This document shows positions 52,410 through 61,117 of a DNA stretch of 64,000 bases, piece after piece (the stretch's first letter is position 1; every line of letters starts with the position of its first letter). The stretch covers positions 13,141 through 77,140 of the forward strand of contig CAYQDB010000011.1 in assembly GCA_964416195.1 (NCBI GenBank). The letters are read 5' to 3'. A program made the position numbers and the translations under genes. Under the pieces are notes generated by a model, which saw only the letters and a list, made by a program, of their open reading frames with translations, did not search any database and was not told where the DNA came from. Source of the DNA: CAYQDB01 sp964416195. Lineage in GTDB: Bacteria; Zixibacteria; MSB-5A5; GN15; FEB-12.

Positions 52410-55205
52410 TTATACAGTTCCGTCGTGCAACCCTATTTCCTTTGACATCTTTTTGTCGCGCAACGCTGCCTGAGCCGCCGCCAAACGGGCAATCGGCACC
52501 CGAAACGGCGAGCAGGATACATAGTCCAATCCAACTTCATGACAGAACACGACTGAATCCGGGTCTCCCCCGTGTTCCCCGCAGATACCTACCTTGAGGT
52601 CTGGTCGTGCCTTCCTTCCCCTCTCGGTACCGATTCTTACGAGCTGCCCCACCCCAGCCTGGTCGAGCGTTATAAACGGGTCGTTAGGCAGGATTCCGTG
52701 TTCGATGTAGTACTTCAGAAATCTGCCTGCATCATCACGAGAAAAACCCATGGCCATCTGGGTCAGATCATTGGTGCCGAAACTGAAGAAGTCCGCTTCA
52801 GCAGCTATCTCATCGGCGGTAAGAGCCGCGCGAGGTATTTCAATCATCGTCCCCACAAGGTACTGCAAATTCTTAACGCGGTATTTTGCCATCACCTCAT
52901 TGGCCACGCGCACCACCACTTCTTTCTGATTCTTGAACTCGTTGACATGACCGACCAGAGGAATCATGATCTCAGGAAGGACCTTTTTCTTTTCCTTTGT
53001 CAACTCACAGGCCGCTTGCATAATGGCCCGTACTTGCATCTCCGTTATTTCAGGGTACACAATACCCAGCCGGCAGCCGCGGTGACCAAGCATGGGATTA
53101 AGTTCGGTCAATTCTTCAATGCGCTGAATTACCTTATTCAACTTGGCCAGATCTTCCTCATAGTCCTCACCCTTCGGATCCAACTGTGCAATCTTGGCCT
53201 CAATCTCGTCTCTTCGAGGTAGGAACTCATGCAGAGGTGGGTCCAGTGTGCGGATAGTTACCGGTAGACCTTTCATAACGCTAAAGATTTTCTTAAAGTC
53301 CTTTTTCTGAAACGAGATCAGGTTTTCAAGCGCAGCCTGTCGCTCCTCGGGAGAGTCCGCCAGAATCATCTCCTGTACAACAGGAATCCTATCCTCGGCA
53401 AAGAACATATGCTCGGTTCGACACAGTCCAATACCCTCCGCACCAAATTTCAGCGCGTGGCTCGATTCGCGCGGCGTGTCGGCATTGGCGCGCACTCTGA
53501 GCTTGCGGACTTCGTCAGCCCACTTCATGAACTGGGAGAACTCACCTAATAGCTCCGGCTCAACGGTAGCGACCTCGCCAAGGATGACCTCGCCAGAGGT
53601 GCCATTAAGAGTAACGATTTCCCCCTCCTTAATAATAAGCTTACCCACCTGAAACTGCTTCTTGGCGGCATTTACACGGATCGCCTCCACACCGGTGACA
53701 CAGCACTTACCCATACCACGCGCTACCACCGCAGCATGCGATGTCATCCCTCCGCGCGCCGTCAGAATGCCCATCGCCACGCTCATACCATCGATGTCAT
53801 CCGGGTTGGTCTCCTCCCGGACAAGGATCGTCGATCGCTTGGCACCGTGCTGCACCACGTCATCGGCCGTGAAATAGACTTCTCCCGAAGCCGCTCCGGG
53901 TGAAGCCGGTAGCCCTTTGGCAATAACTTCGTATCCAGCGCTCGGGTCGAGATTGGGGTGCAACAACTGATCGAGTTGCTGTGGATCTATGCGCAGCAGC
54001 GCTTCCTCTTTGGTAATCAGCTTCTCCTTGACCATATCTACGGCAATCTTGATGGCCGCTTGTACCGTGCGCTTGCCGTTGCGGGTCTGGAGCATATACA
54101 GCTTATTCTCCTGCACCGTAAACTCGAAATCCTGAACATCACGGTAATGCTTCTCAAGGCGGGCAGTGATGTTTTTGAGCTCTTTGTACACAGCCGGCAT
54201 CTCTCGGGCCAACTCGCTGATCTGCTGAGGCGTACGGACACCGGCAACGACATCCTCACCCTGCGCATTTACAAGGTACTCGCCGTAGAATTCCTTCCCG
54301 CCAGTAGCCGGATTACGAGTAAAACCAACCCCCGTAGCAGAGTGATTGCCCATGTTCCCGAACACCATTGCCTGAACAGTGACCGCCGTCCCCAACTCAG
54401 AGGGAATACCGTGTAAGCGACGGTAAGAAATGGCGCGTGGGTTGTTCCAACTGCGAAATACAGCGTCGCGAGCTACACGAAGCTGGGTATATGGATCGTC
54501 GGGAAACTCCTCCCCCGATTTCCGTTTGATGATCTGTTTGAATTTCTTGATAATTACTTTGAGGTCATTCTCCTGAAGGGAGCTATCCTGTTTAATGCGG
54601 TGCTCGGCCTTCTTCTTGGTAATAGTCTCCTCAAACAGCTCTTTGTCAATACCGAGGACGACATTGCCAAACATGGATATAAATCGTCGATAATTGTCCA
54701 GGGCAAAACGCATATTGCCCGTCTTCGTAGCCAGTCCTTCAACCGTCTCAGGATTAAGACCGAGATTCAGGATAGTGTCCATCATGCCCGGCATGGAGAA
54801 CTTCGCACCCGAACGTACTGAGACCAAAAGCGGATCCGAGGGGTCCCCGAACTTCTTTCCTACTGCCTTCTCAATCATGGCCACATGTTTTTCGAGCTGC
54901 CGGTCAATTGCAGCCGGTACTTCTAGAGAATTCTCATAATAAAGACGGCACACCTCCGTAGTGAGAGTGAAACCGGGCGGAACCGGGACACCAGCCTTAC
55001 TCATCTCCGCCAGATTGGCCCCCTTCCCTCCCAGAAGATCCTTCATCGAAGCATCACCATCAGCCTTACCAGACCCAAAGAAGTAGTAATACCGTGCTGA
55101 AGGCGCAGCTTTTCGAGACTTGGTCTTGGCTGCCTTGGAACGTGATTTCTTGGATGGCTTCTTGGTAGCCGACTTTTTGGAAACGGCCGTTTTCCTGACA
55201 GACAT
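52410..55205 (-). CDS. ppdK: Pyruvate, phosphate dikinase with basic N-terminal tail
   Basis: A 931-residue enzyme interconverting pyruvate, ATP and Pi with PEP, AMP and PPi. The ATP-grasp start DLLGGKGANLAEMSKAGVP, the catalytic His in GGMTSHAAVVARG, the PEP-domain SFGTNDLTQM and the catalytic Cys in GICGEHGGDP are all present. Residues 1-38 precede the normal start and are very basic: 15 Lys or Arg with Ala and Ser, like a histone-H1 or bacterial SAP/AlgP-type tail. Family members usually begin at about the YYYFFG stretch at residues 39-44, so this extension is unusual. Own promoter at 55251-55279. Confidence 0.95.
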   Translation of the reverse strand: MSVRKTAVSKKSATKKPSKKSRSKAAKTKSRKAAPSARYYYFFGSGKADGDASMKDLLGGKGANLAEMSKAGVPVPPGFTLTTEVCRLYYENSLEVPAAIDRQLEKHVAMIEKAVGKKFGDPSDPLLVSVRSGAKFSMPGMMDTILNLGLNPETVEGLATKTGNMRFALDNYRRFISMFGNVVLGIDKELFEETITKKKAEHRIKQDSSLQENDLKVIIKKFKQIIKRKSGEEFPDDPYTQLRVARDAVFRSWNNPRAISYRRLHGIPSELGTAVTVQAMVFGNMGNHSATGVGFTRNPATGGKEFYGEYLVNAQGEDVVAGVRTPQQISELAREMPAVYKELKNITARLEKHYRDVQDFEFTVQENKLYMLQTRNGKRTVQAAIKIAVDMVKEKLITKEEALLRIDPQQLDQLLHPNLDPSAGYEVIAKGLPASPGAASGEVYFTADDVVQHGAKRSTILVREETNPDDIDGMSVAMGILTARGGMTSHAAVVARGMGKCCVTGVEAIRVNAAKKQFQVGKLIIKEGEIVTLNGTSGEVILGEVATVEPELLGEFSQFMKWADEVRKLRVRANADTPRESSHALKFGAEGIGLCRTEHMFFAEDRIPVVQEMILADSPEERQAALENLISFQKKDFKKIFSVMKGLPVTIRTLDPPLHEFLPRRDEIEAKIAQLDPKGEDYEEDLAKLNKVIQRIEELTELNPMLGHRGCRLGIVYPEITEMQVRAIMQAACELTKEKKKVLPEIMIPLVGHVNEFKNQKEVVVRVANEVMAKYRVKNLQYLVGTMIEIPRAALTADEIAAEADFFSFGTNDLTQMAMGFSRDDAGRFLKYYIEHGILPNDPFITLDQAGVGQLVRIGTERGRKARPDLKVGICGEHGGDPDSVVFCHEVGLDYVSCSPFRVPIARLAAAQAALRDKKMSKEIGLHDGTV

Positions 55206-55250
55206 AATCTATCCCTCTTCGCTAAGTCAACTCATCAGAAAATCAGGGCA

Positions 55251-55279
55251 AATTTATCAAAAAATGCTGTTCCGAGCAA
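55251..55279 (-). promoter_or_regulatory. Sigma70-like promoter of ppdK
   Basis: On the minus strand TTGCTC (55274-55279), 17 bases, TAAATT (55251-55256), about 45 bases before the ppdK ATG. Confidence 0.5.
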
Positions 55280-55342
55280 GATAAAAGCCGACTGAGAGTG
55301 AAGATGATTCTTAGATGGCCTCCATTTTCGAAAAAAGGGAAC

Positions 55343-55690
55343 CTACATAGTAAAGAAACGCTCCCCATTGATGATCTTTTCCAGAATCCGGATAGTCTTC
55401 TCAACCGGCGAGTGCATGATGTCGGCAGTGTTAAACGTGGCGCGGACAACTTCCCGGGGGGCTTCCCGACCGGTCTTTCCCCGGCCACTGCGGAGCTTTT
55501 TCTTGTGTGTCAGGTTGTACTGGCGCTGGTACTCTTTTGCCTTCTCCTTGTGCATTTGATAGTACCGCCGTTGATATTCCCGACGCATCTCCTCTGTCGA
55601 CAGCTTGCGCTTTTTCACACCCATGTCCTGTAGTGGATTTTGTGACGCTGCATCGGCCTTGGCCGAGGGAGATTTCTTTGGCCGTGGCAT
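55343..55690 (-). CDS. Small basic protein with tandem EYQRxY..HKxK repeat
   Basis: A 115-residue protein rich in Lys, Arg and Gln with no signal peptide. A basic N-terminal tail (MPRPKKSPSAKAD) precedes two tandem helical repeats (EYQRRYYQMHKEK and EYQRQYNLTHKKK, residues about 38-66), then a basic SGRGKTGREAPRE stretch and a C-terminal helix. Composition fits a nucleic-acid-binding protein but no family is recognised. GAGGTAG precedes the ATG. It is 137 bases upstream of ppdK, which has its own promoter, so cotranscription is uncertain. Confidence 0.6.
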   Translation of the reverse strand: MPRPKKSPSAKADAASQNPLQDMGVKKRKLSTEEMRREYQRRYYQMHKEKAKEYQRQYNLTHKKKLRSGRGKTGREAPREVVRATFNTADIMHSPVEKTIRILEKIINGERFFTM

Positions 55691-55778
55691 CCTACTACCT
55701 CACTTTCCCTGTGGTTCGCAGCAACTACCTTTGGCCCATTTCCCAAGCTAGCTGCTGTTAGGTAACTCCAAGAACAAA

Positions 55779-55806
55779 ACCATAGGAAAACTTTACCGTA
55801 TGTCAA
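55779..55806 (-). promoter_or_regulatory. Sigma70-like promoter of the basic-protein gene
   Basis: On the minus strand a perfect TTGACA (55801-55806), 16 bases, TATGGT (55779-55784), giving a leader of roughly 80 bases. Confidence 0.5.
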
Positions 55807-56398
55807 GTATTATTTTCAATAAATCGAAAAATAGTTTTGGTAAGGGCTAGTGGTATTGTGACTTATATTTGAGGTTTTTATCTTTAATTATAGTCTGCTG
55901 CAGAACTGTAAGTTATAGGGTATTATTATAGATCGTCTAACACCTTGCCAATCAAGTCACAAGGCGAGAAGCTGCCTGAACCCAACATACAGTAAACATC
56001 ACATCAATATTTCATACCAACTTGCCATCAAAGATCAAGTTTTGAGATTCGGTACTGTCATTCCTGCGAAAGCGAGCCAGGTCCGACCCCGCCCCAGGCG
56101 GGACGACCAGGCAGCCTGTCTGGCAGGAATCTGAGGATCTACTGGATTCCCGCTTGCGCGGGAATGACCATCTTTGTGTGTATACTCTACTTTTGACAGC
56201 AACTTGGTATCACTCTCAAAAAGCAGTCGATAGCCAAATCATTGTTACGTTGTCGCCAGAGTGACGGCCCACACCAACATTGTTGCCTTTCTGGCTAAAC
56301 GCCCTGGGGAGTGGGTCCGAAAACTTTGGTCACTCCCCGAGTTACCAGGGAGTGGCCAGTATGAAGAAAGTACATTTACTATCGATCGAACGAGGCTA
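55807..56398. other. Long intergenic region without genes
   Basis: AT-rich from 55807 to about 56040, then the inverted-repeat element at 56057-56168, then 230 bases with no supported gene up to the stop of the membrane-module gene at 56399. No convincing terminator or RNA gene seen. Confidence 0.6.
56057..56168. repeat. Dispersed inverted repeat (GTCATTCC...GGAATGAC type)
   Basis: Outer arms GTCATTCC (56057-56064) and GGAATGAC (56161-56168) are perfect inverted copies. Nested palindromes lie inside (CCTGTCTGGCAGG around 56116-56128 and TCCCGC/GCGGGA near 56148-56163). I recognise the arms as a common intergenic repeat type in bacterial genomes (the GTCATTCCTGCG / CGCGGGAATGAC motif). Confidence 0.75.
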
Positions 56399-57187
56399 TC
56401 AAGCCTTCGCCCTAGCAAACTTGACCAATTCAACCACTATGTAAGCCGCAACGCCCATAACCATTATCCAGAAGACAGCTAGAAACCAGCCGCTATGGTT
56501 TGGATTGGAAGCATTAAAGGCCGCTTCTCCCCACAGGCCCAGATCTTGAACCCGGTTGATGAACAGGGAAATTCGCCCCATAACCGTATACCCAAAGGAG
56601 GCTCCGAACCCAATCATCAAAATCCATATCCCAAATTTGGCCACTCCGCCAAAAACACCTGTATGAGACTTGGAGAAGAAGAAATAAAACAAACCGGCGA
56701 TAGCTCCTGCAAAAATGATAACTTGCGAGTAGCCGGCGGTGGCATCCAGAAAACCCTGCCCCCAGAAATTACCCAAATCAATATTGGCCATAGATGCGTA
56801 GAGCTGTTTATTGACCCTGTTTGCCATTTCAAGGGGGACAGCAAGACCAGTAGCAATACCGATATATAGGGCCAGAGGCCAACGGGATACCCAGGCATAG
56901 TTGCGAGAGAATCTGGTCCACATCATAGCTCCCAGAATAGCCGGGATCCAGTACCACGGCGTCGAGGAATTGAACCAGAGGAGATACCAGTCTCCATCAG
57001 ACAGCCTCTGAAAGAGTAAAGGAACAAGAGCATTGTGCCACAGAATTATGACAAAGTACCCTGCGGAAACGCCAACCACAAGGTGCTCGGCAAGCTTGTA
57101 AAACGGGTTATCCTTGTATAGAAATGAAAATGTCGCCAACGTTAGAAAGGCTCCAAGAGTAGTCCATAAAAAAGTTCCAAAATCCAT
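56399..57187 (-). CDS. Polytopic membrane protein of the duplicated module (copy 2, gene 4)
   Basis: A 262-residue integral membrane protein with about seven hydrophobic segments. It is a paralogue of the gene at 60305-61117: both share FLYKDNPFYKLAEHL or its equivalent at the end of helix 1, VARWPLA-like segments, and a conserved helix GASFGYTVMGRISL. Copy 2 begins at MDFGTFLWTTLGAF, whereas copy 1 has an extra N-terminal helix. No family with known function recognised. GGGAGGTGATC precedes the ATG. Last gene of the module copy, 14 bases after the bitopic gene. Confidence 0.8.
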   Translation of the reverse strand: MDFGTFLWTTLGAFLTLATFSFLYKDNPFYKLAEHLVVGVSAGYFVIILWHNALVPLLFQRLSDGDWYLLWFNSSTPWYWIPAILGAMMWTRFSRNYAWVSRWPLALYIGIATGLAVPLEMANRVNKQLYASMANIDLGNFWGQGFLDATAGYSQVIIFAGAIAGLFYFFFSKSHTGVFGGVAKFGIWILMIGFGASFGYTVMGRISLFINRVQDLGLWGEAAFNASNPNHSGWFLAVFWIMVMGVAAYIVVELVKFARAKA

Positions 57188-57201
57188 ATCAGATCACCTC
57201 C

Positions 57202-58068
57202 CTACTTCTTCTCATCACGACGGCCCATGAAGTAACCGATGTTACCCATGAGGATGAACAGGATTATTACCAGATGAGCATATACCTGGACGCGCATTCC
57301 GTCCTTGGCCAGACCGGGGTTATTGGCCATCTCTTCATACTGAGCCGCACCGTAGAGGCCAGCCATGAGACCAAAGATCTGTCTTGAGTTCAGATACGGA
57401 TAATAGTCGGCCCCCATAACGCCGGTCAGGCCAAGCGCCAGTGGGAAGTAAAACCTCCCCTGACCGTAAGATATCCAGGCGTCGGTGATGTTACCCGCCG
57501 ATAGGTCAACCACGCATGCTACCTGGTCGTAATTCTGAACTCCTTGCATCATGGGAATCGAATCGAGCGGCGTCCCATAGTAATCAGTTGGAAATGGAAT
57601 GCGGAAGTTCTGTCCCATACCCAGTATGACCAGCGCGAAGTAAGGTTTGTAACCGAGAAATGCATAATCTTCCCCGTTCCTTATTTCCCTGCCTTCATAC
57701 AGGACACCATTATATTCGCGATCAAGCATAAGTGAATCAGAAATGTTCAGGATTGCTTGTTCGGCCATCCCTGGACCGTTTTGCGATAGGGCCGTAACTA
57801 TCACTTTCAGATTCTTTCTGAAACAATGCTCCATAACAGCGTAGCACATAGGATGAAGTTCAGCCAGGGCATTGGGATCGTAATCAATGGCGATAAAAAC
57901 GATCTCGCCCGGTTTAAGGGTATCGATGAAATCGTATATCGACCTCACCTCACCCTCAACCCTGATCGGTACCTGAAAGGGCACGATATATGTGACCGCA
58001 CAGACAACCACCAGGAGAAGAAAGACCCAGCGTCGATCAAGGGACATCATTCTATCGAATATGTTCAT
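57202..58068 (-). CDS. Bitopic membrane protein of the duplicated module (copy 2, gene 3)
   Basis: A 288-residue protein with a hydrophobic segment near residues 14-32, a large alpha/beta region (GEIVFIAIDYDPNALAELHP, FRIPFPTDYYGTPLDS, YSNSRQIFGLMAGLYGAAQY-like) and a C-terminal hydrophobic segment (HLVIILFILMGNIGYFMGRR). It is a paralogue of the gene at 61114-62073: FPTD-Y/V-G-PLDS, AAEYE/AAQYE and the GNI-YF-RR tail are shared. AAGGAGG precedes the ATG. The middle domain might face the periplasm or cytoplasm; orientation cannot be fixed by eye. Function unknown. Confidence 0.8.
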   Translation of the reverse strand: MNIFDRMMSLDRRWVFLLLVVVCAVTYIVPFQVPIRVEGEVRSIYDFIDTLKPGEIVFIAIDYDPNALAELHPMCYAVMEHCFRKNLKVIVTALSQNGPGMAEQAILNISDSLMLDREYNGVLYEGREIRNGEDYAFLGYKPYFALVILGMGQNFRIPFPTDYYGTPLDSIPMMQGVQNYDQVACVVDLSAGNITDAWISYGQGRFYFPLALGLTGVMGADYYPYLNSRQIFGLMAGLYGAAQYEEMANNPGLAKDGMRVQVYAHLVIILFILMGNIGYFMGRRDEKK

Positions 58069-58080
58069 GCCGGTTCCTCC

Positions 58081-58740
58081 TTAACCTTTACCCAGGTAGC
58101 CGCGCTCGATACCGAGAATAATCTTCAATGATGTAGCCACCATCCCCAGGCCTACGCCGATAATGATTGCCCTTTTGGCAGCCAGGTTGGGCACGTTCAA
58201 AAGCCACGAAGCAGTATCGGCTATAACCGGTCCGATGGGTCCTAAGTAGGGATTAAATCTCAGCATTACAACAAGCGCCGCGACCAGAAGAAGGGAAGCC
58301 ATGATGTTGCGCGCCCGAAACGCTCGATAGGCCGCCGAGGCAATAAAAAAGGCCAGGAGCGCAAACATCGTGGACTGAATAGGTATCATAATGTAATCAA
58401 AAAAATGCCGGAACATTGGGTTGGAAAGCCCTTCAGCAGTCATGAAATAAAATCCCCAGGAGCCATCCCGGTATCCGGTGAAGCCGAAGAGGATCATCAA
58501 AAACAGACCCGCCAGAGTTATAATTGGATAACCCCAACCGGACTTGTGAGCTTTTATCTTGGCAACTGAGACACGAATCAGCGACCATATCCCCAGCGCC
58601 AGAGCAAAAATCCCGATGATGTAGATCCAGTCAAGGAGGAACTCGTAAATCCATTCGGAACTTTCGTGAGGCACAAAATACTGAAAGATCATGAAGATGC
58701 CAAAGATAAAAACGAGCATAAGTGGAATTTGTCTTCGCAT
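58081..58740 (-). CDS. Polytopic membrane protein of the duplicated module (copy 2, gene 2)
   Basis: A 219-residue polytopic protein from the ATG at 58740, placed after AGGAGGAAGAG; the frame is open ten codons further, but the ribosome-binding site decides. It has about six helices. It is a paralogue of the gene at 62060-62737: shared features are QSTMFALLAFFIASAAYRAFR in two adjoining parts, the N-terminal RRQIPLMLVFIFG and the C-terminal LILGIERGYLG. No known family recognised. The gap to the DUF6754-type gene upstream is 13 bases. Confidence 0.8.
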   Translation of the reverse strand: MRRQIPLMLVFIFGIFMIFQYFVPHESSEWIYEFLLDWIYIIGIFALALGIWSLIRVSVAKIKAHKSGWGYPIITLAGLFLMILFGFTGYRDGSWGFYFMTAEGLSNPMFRHFFDYIMIPIQSTMFALLAFFIASAAYRAFRARNIMASLLLVAALVVMLRFNPYLGPIGPVIADTASWLLNVPNLAAKRAIIIGVGLGMVATSLKIILGIERGYLGKG

Positions 58741-58753
58741 ATCTCTCTTCCTC

Positions 58754-60274
58754 CTATTTGGCCACCACAAAGAGGTCAGTAAATGCTGTCCAATCCAGGT
58801 TTACTGCTATAAGTCCCAGCAGAGCCAATACCATAACAGCCGCTTTGGCATAGTCCTGAGCTTTCAACGATCCGAGAAGGATCGGTTCTCGTCCGAGGTA
58901 CGCTGAAGCGGCATACAGTTCCTCTCCAATGAGAGTGTAGTCACAGGCTACTATGAAGAACGGAAGCTGGGCAACCTGGTCAGTCCCGGCAATCTGAATC
59001 GAGCCGGCCAGTGCTCCCGTCTCGGCCAGGATCAACGACTCCGCAAAGAACACGCCCATGTACATATTGGTGGCGGGAAGTTCACGAAGCATTGTGCCGT
59101 TGACCGCCGCAACGTATGCAAATTGGGACTGGGTAACAAAATAAACGATGTCTTCGTAGTAGTCGTCCGGACGACCGGCATCGAGATAAGCTGACTTTAC
59201 TATCTCCTGCGCCACAGTCATAACGATGGGATCGTAGCAGGGAACAATAAGCTTGGTCTGGTATTCAGCAACCCGCTTTGCCACGCGCCCCAAGATCGTA
59301 AAGGAGGCTATTGTTCCGATGTCCGCAGCGGTTCCCAATCCGAGCACATACAGGATCGGCTTACCCATTTCTGTAGCCCGTCCGATAGCATCGTCAACTG
59401 CCTCAATCCCCGCCAATGGGCGAACATACAGGTCGGCTCCCCTCCTTGCTTTAGTAACAAAGAATACAGTCAGAAAAGTAAATACGATTACTGCAACAAA
59501 AACAGGTATTCTCCCAGTGTTGAAAAACTGCCCATATGATTGTACTGGTCCTGCAATCTCCGAAGAAGTACGAATTGTCGAATCGGCCGTTACAGCATCG
59601 ACACGGTAGTAATAGTCGGCATGGTCGGCCAGGTAGTCGCCCGACACCTTCTCCTTCACTCCAGCGTCTACATAGGAGGTTTGACCTGAGAGAGCTGTCC
59701 CAACCTTACGCCATTCTCCCTGTTCGGGATACGACTTGTGCGCCTGAGGAATCATGTCAATGGCCTGCGCCCTCTCCCTGCGTAATTGTCCTAAACGATC
59801 TTTATGCAGGGGAAGCCACCGCTCACTGGCTGCAATCGTGTCGACATAAAAAGCCACCGAGTCAGCGAAGCCCACGCCCGGTTCTCCCTTCCGGTGCACC
59901 TTCAAGCGCTTCTTTGCCCGTGGGAGAAAAGCCTGCAGTTCTGCGATGTAGGCTTCTGTTTGTGCCAAGCTGTTCCGTATCCCCTTAAGCGTGTCCATGA
60001 AAAACGGCGTCCAGCGAAATATCTCATAGGAAAGCACCGAGTTCTGCCCAGCGCCGTCGTCAGATGAGATTTCCCACTCCAGAGTAACGGAGTGGCCGTG
60101 GTCATCATCCGTGTCCCATGCCTTCAGGTTCCCCACGGGCGCCGGGGGCAGGATTGAATCCCCACGGGTGGAGTCCGCCGAAATAGAATCAGGCGGCCCT
60201 ATACCTTCCTGGGCGCCTGTCAGAGTGAAGGCACAGAGAACAAGGAGAAAAGCAATCAAAGATCTACACTTCAT
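58754..60274 (-). CDS. Anchored fibronectin-III / DUF6754-like protein (copy 2, gene 1)
   Basis: A 506-residue protein with signal peptide (MKCRSLIAFLLVLCAFTLTGA), a fibronectin type III-like domain (about residues 45-95, SVTLEWEISSDDGAG), a likely coiled-coil region inserted within it (about residues 100-185), then a transmembrane helix (IPVFVAVIVFTFLTVFFV) and a C-terminal membrane-linked domain with AVDDAIGRATEMGKPILY, FAESLILAETG, IQIAGT and LIGEELYAASAYL. I believe this last part corresponds to DUF6754 but cannot verify it. It is a paralogue of the gene at 62744-63997, which lacks the coiled coil. GGGAGAA precedes the ATG, and it starts 30 bases after module copy 1. Confidence 0.75.
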   Translation of the reverse strand: MKCRSLIAFLLVLCAFTLTGAQEGIGPPDSISADSTRGDSILPPAPVGNLKAWDTDDDHGHSVTLEWEISSDDGAGQNSVLSYEIFRWTPFFMDTLKGIRNSLAQTEAYIAELQAFLPRAKKRLKVHRKGEPGVGFADSVAFYVDTIAASERWLPLHKDRLGQLRRERAQAIDMIPQAHKSYPEQGEWRKVGTALSGQTSYVDAGVKEKVSGDYLADHADYYYRVDAVTADSTIRTSSEIAGPVQSYGQFFNTGRIPVFVAVIVFTFLTVFFVTKARRGADLYVRPLAGIEAVDDAIGRATEMGKPILYVLGLGTAADIGTIASFTILGRVAKRVAEYQTKLIVPCYDPIVMTVAQEIVKSAYLDAGRPDDYYEDIVYFVTQSQFAYVAAVNGTMLRELPATNMYMGVFFAESLILAETGALAGSIQIAGTDQVAQLPFFIVACDYTLIGEELYAASAYLGREPILLGSLKAQDYAKAAVMVLALLGLIAVNLDWTAFTDLFVVAK

Positions 60275-60304
60275 ACAGTTCTCCCTTACTATGCGCAGAT
60301 GCGT

Positions 60305-61117
60305 TCAACTTATCAGTCCCAACCAATCTCTAAACAGAAACGTAATGCGCCCCACCAGCAGAGAAATACGGCCCATGACCGTATATCCAAATGAGGCACC
60401 GAATGTAATCATCAAAATCCAGATACCAACCCTTGAAGCAGTGCCAAAGGCGCCCTTGTGCTCCTTGGAAAAGAAAAAGTAAATGATGCCACAGATGACA
60501 CCAAGGAAAATAACCCAATTGCCCACGATGGCGACAAACTGTCCCGAGGCGGAAAGACTGAAATTGGAGAAAAAGTGTTCTACTCCCTGCCAGTTCACAA
60601 GCAGTGGCACAAACGTAGCCGAGACCTGTTCAATAAAATCAGATCTCAAATAACGGACAAAATTCAACCCGGCGAAGGTACCGACAATAAAAGCCAACGG
60701 CCATCGGGCAAACCAACCGTACTTGCTCGATAACCGCATCAGAAGCATTATCCCCAGGATGACCGGTATAAAATAGACGAAGTTGTACGAACCCGGTTGG
60801 TACGGGACCTGGAAAAACTCCGAGAGACTGCGCGAAAGTCGGGGAATCAGGTTACCGACGATGGTCGTCCAAAAACCCATTGACATCCAGAAAGCAGCTG
60901 ATATCCCGACAAACAGATGCTCGGCGAATTTGTAAAAGGGGTTGTCTTTGTAAAGGAATGAGAGTATCGCTAGGGTCAAGAAGGCTGAAAAGGTCACTTT
61001 AAAGCCACCGATCAGGTAGTGCTCCTGGACCGACGCCAGGGATGTCGATCTGAGAATCCAAGTCAAAATAAACAGCCCAAAGATCGCCGCCATGACAATA
61101 ATTGTCGAGCGTCTCAT
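60305..61117 (-). CDS. Polytopic membrane protein of the duplicated module (copy 1, gene 4)
   Basis: A 270-residue polytopic protein, paralogue of the gene at 56399-57187 (FLYKDNPFYKFAEHL and the GASFGYTVMGRISL helix are shared). It has an extra N-terminal helix (IIVMAAIFGLFILTWI) that copy 2 lacks. The ATG overlaps the stop of the bitopic gene by four bases, so translation is coupled. Function unknown. Confidence 0.8.
   Translation of the reverse strand: MRRSTIIVMAAIFGLFILTWILRSTSLASVQEHYLIGGFKVTFSAFLTLAILSFLYKDNPFYKFAEHLFVGISAAFWMSMGFWTTIVGNLIPRLSRSLSEFFQVPYQPGSYNFVYFIPVILGIMLLMRLSSKYGWFARWPLAFIVGTFAGLNFVRYLRSDFIEQVSATFVPLLVNWQGVEHFFSNFSLSASGQFVAIVGNWVIFLGVICGIIYFFFSKEHKGAFGTASRVGIWILMITFGASFGYTVMGRISLLVGRITFLFRDWLGLIS

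Noticed and set aside
52572..53222. Open frame of about 216 codons antisense to ppdK
   Set aside because: Opposite a strongly conserved enzyme, low complexity of motifs, no ribosome-binding site or promoter.
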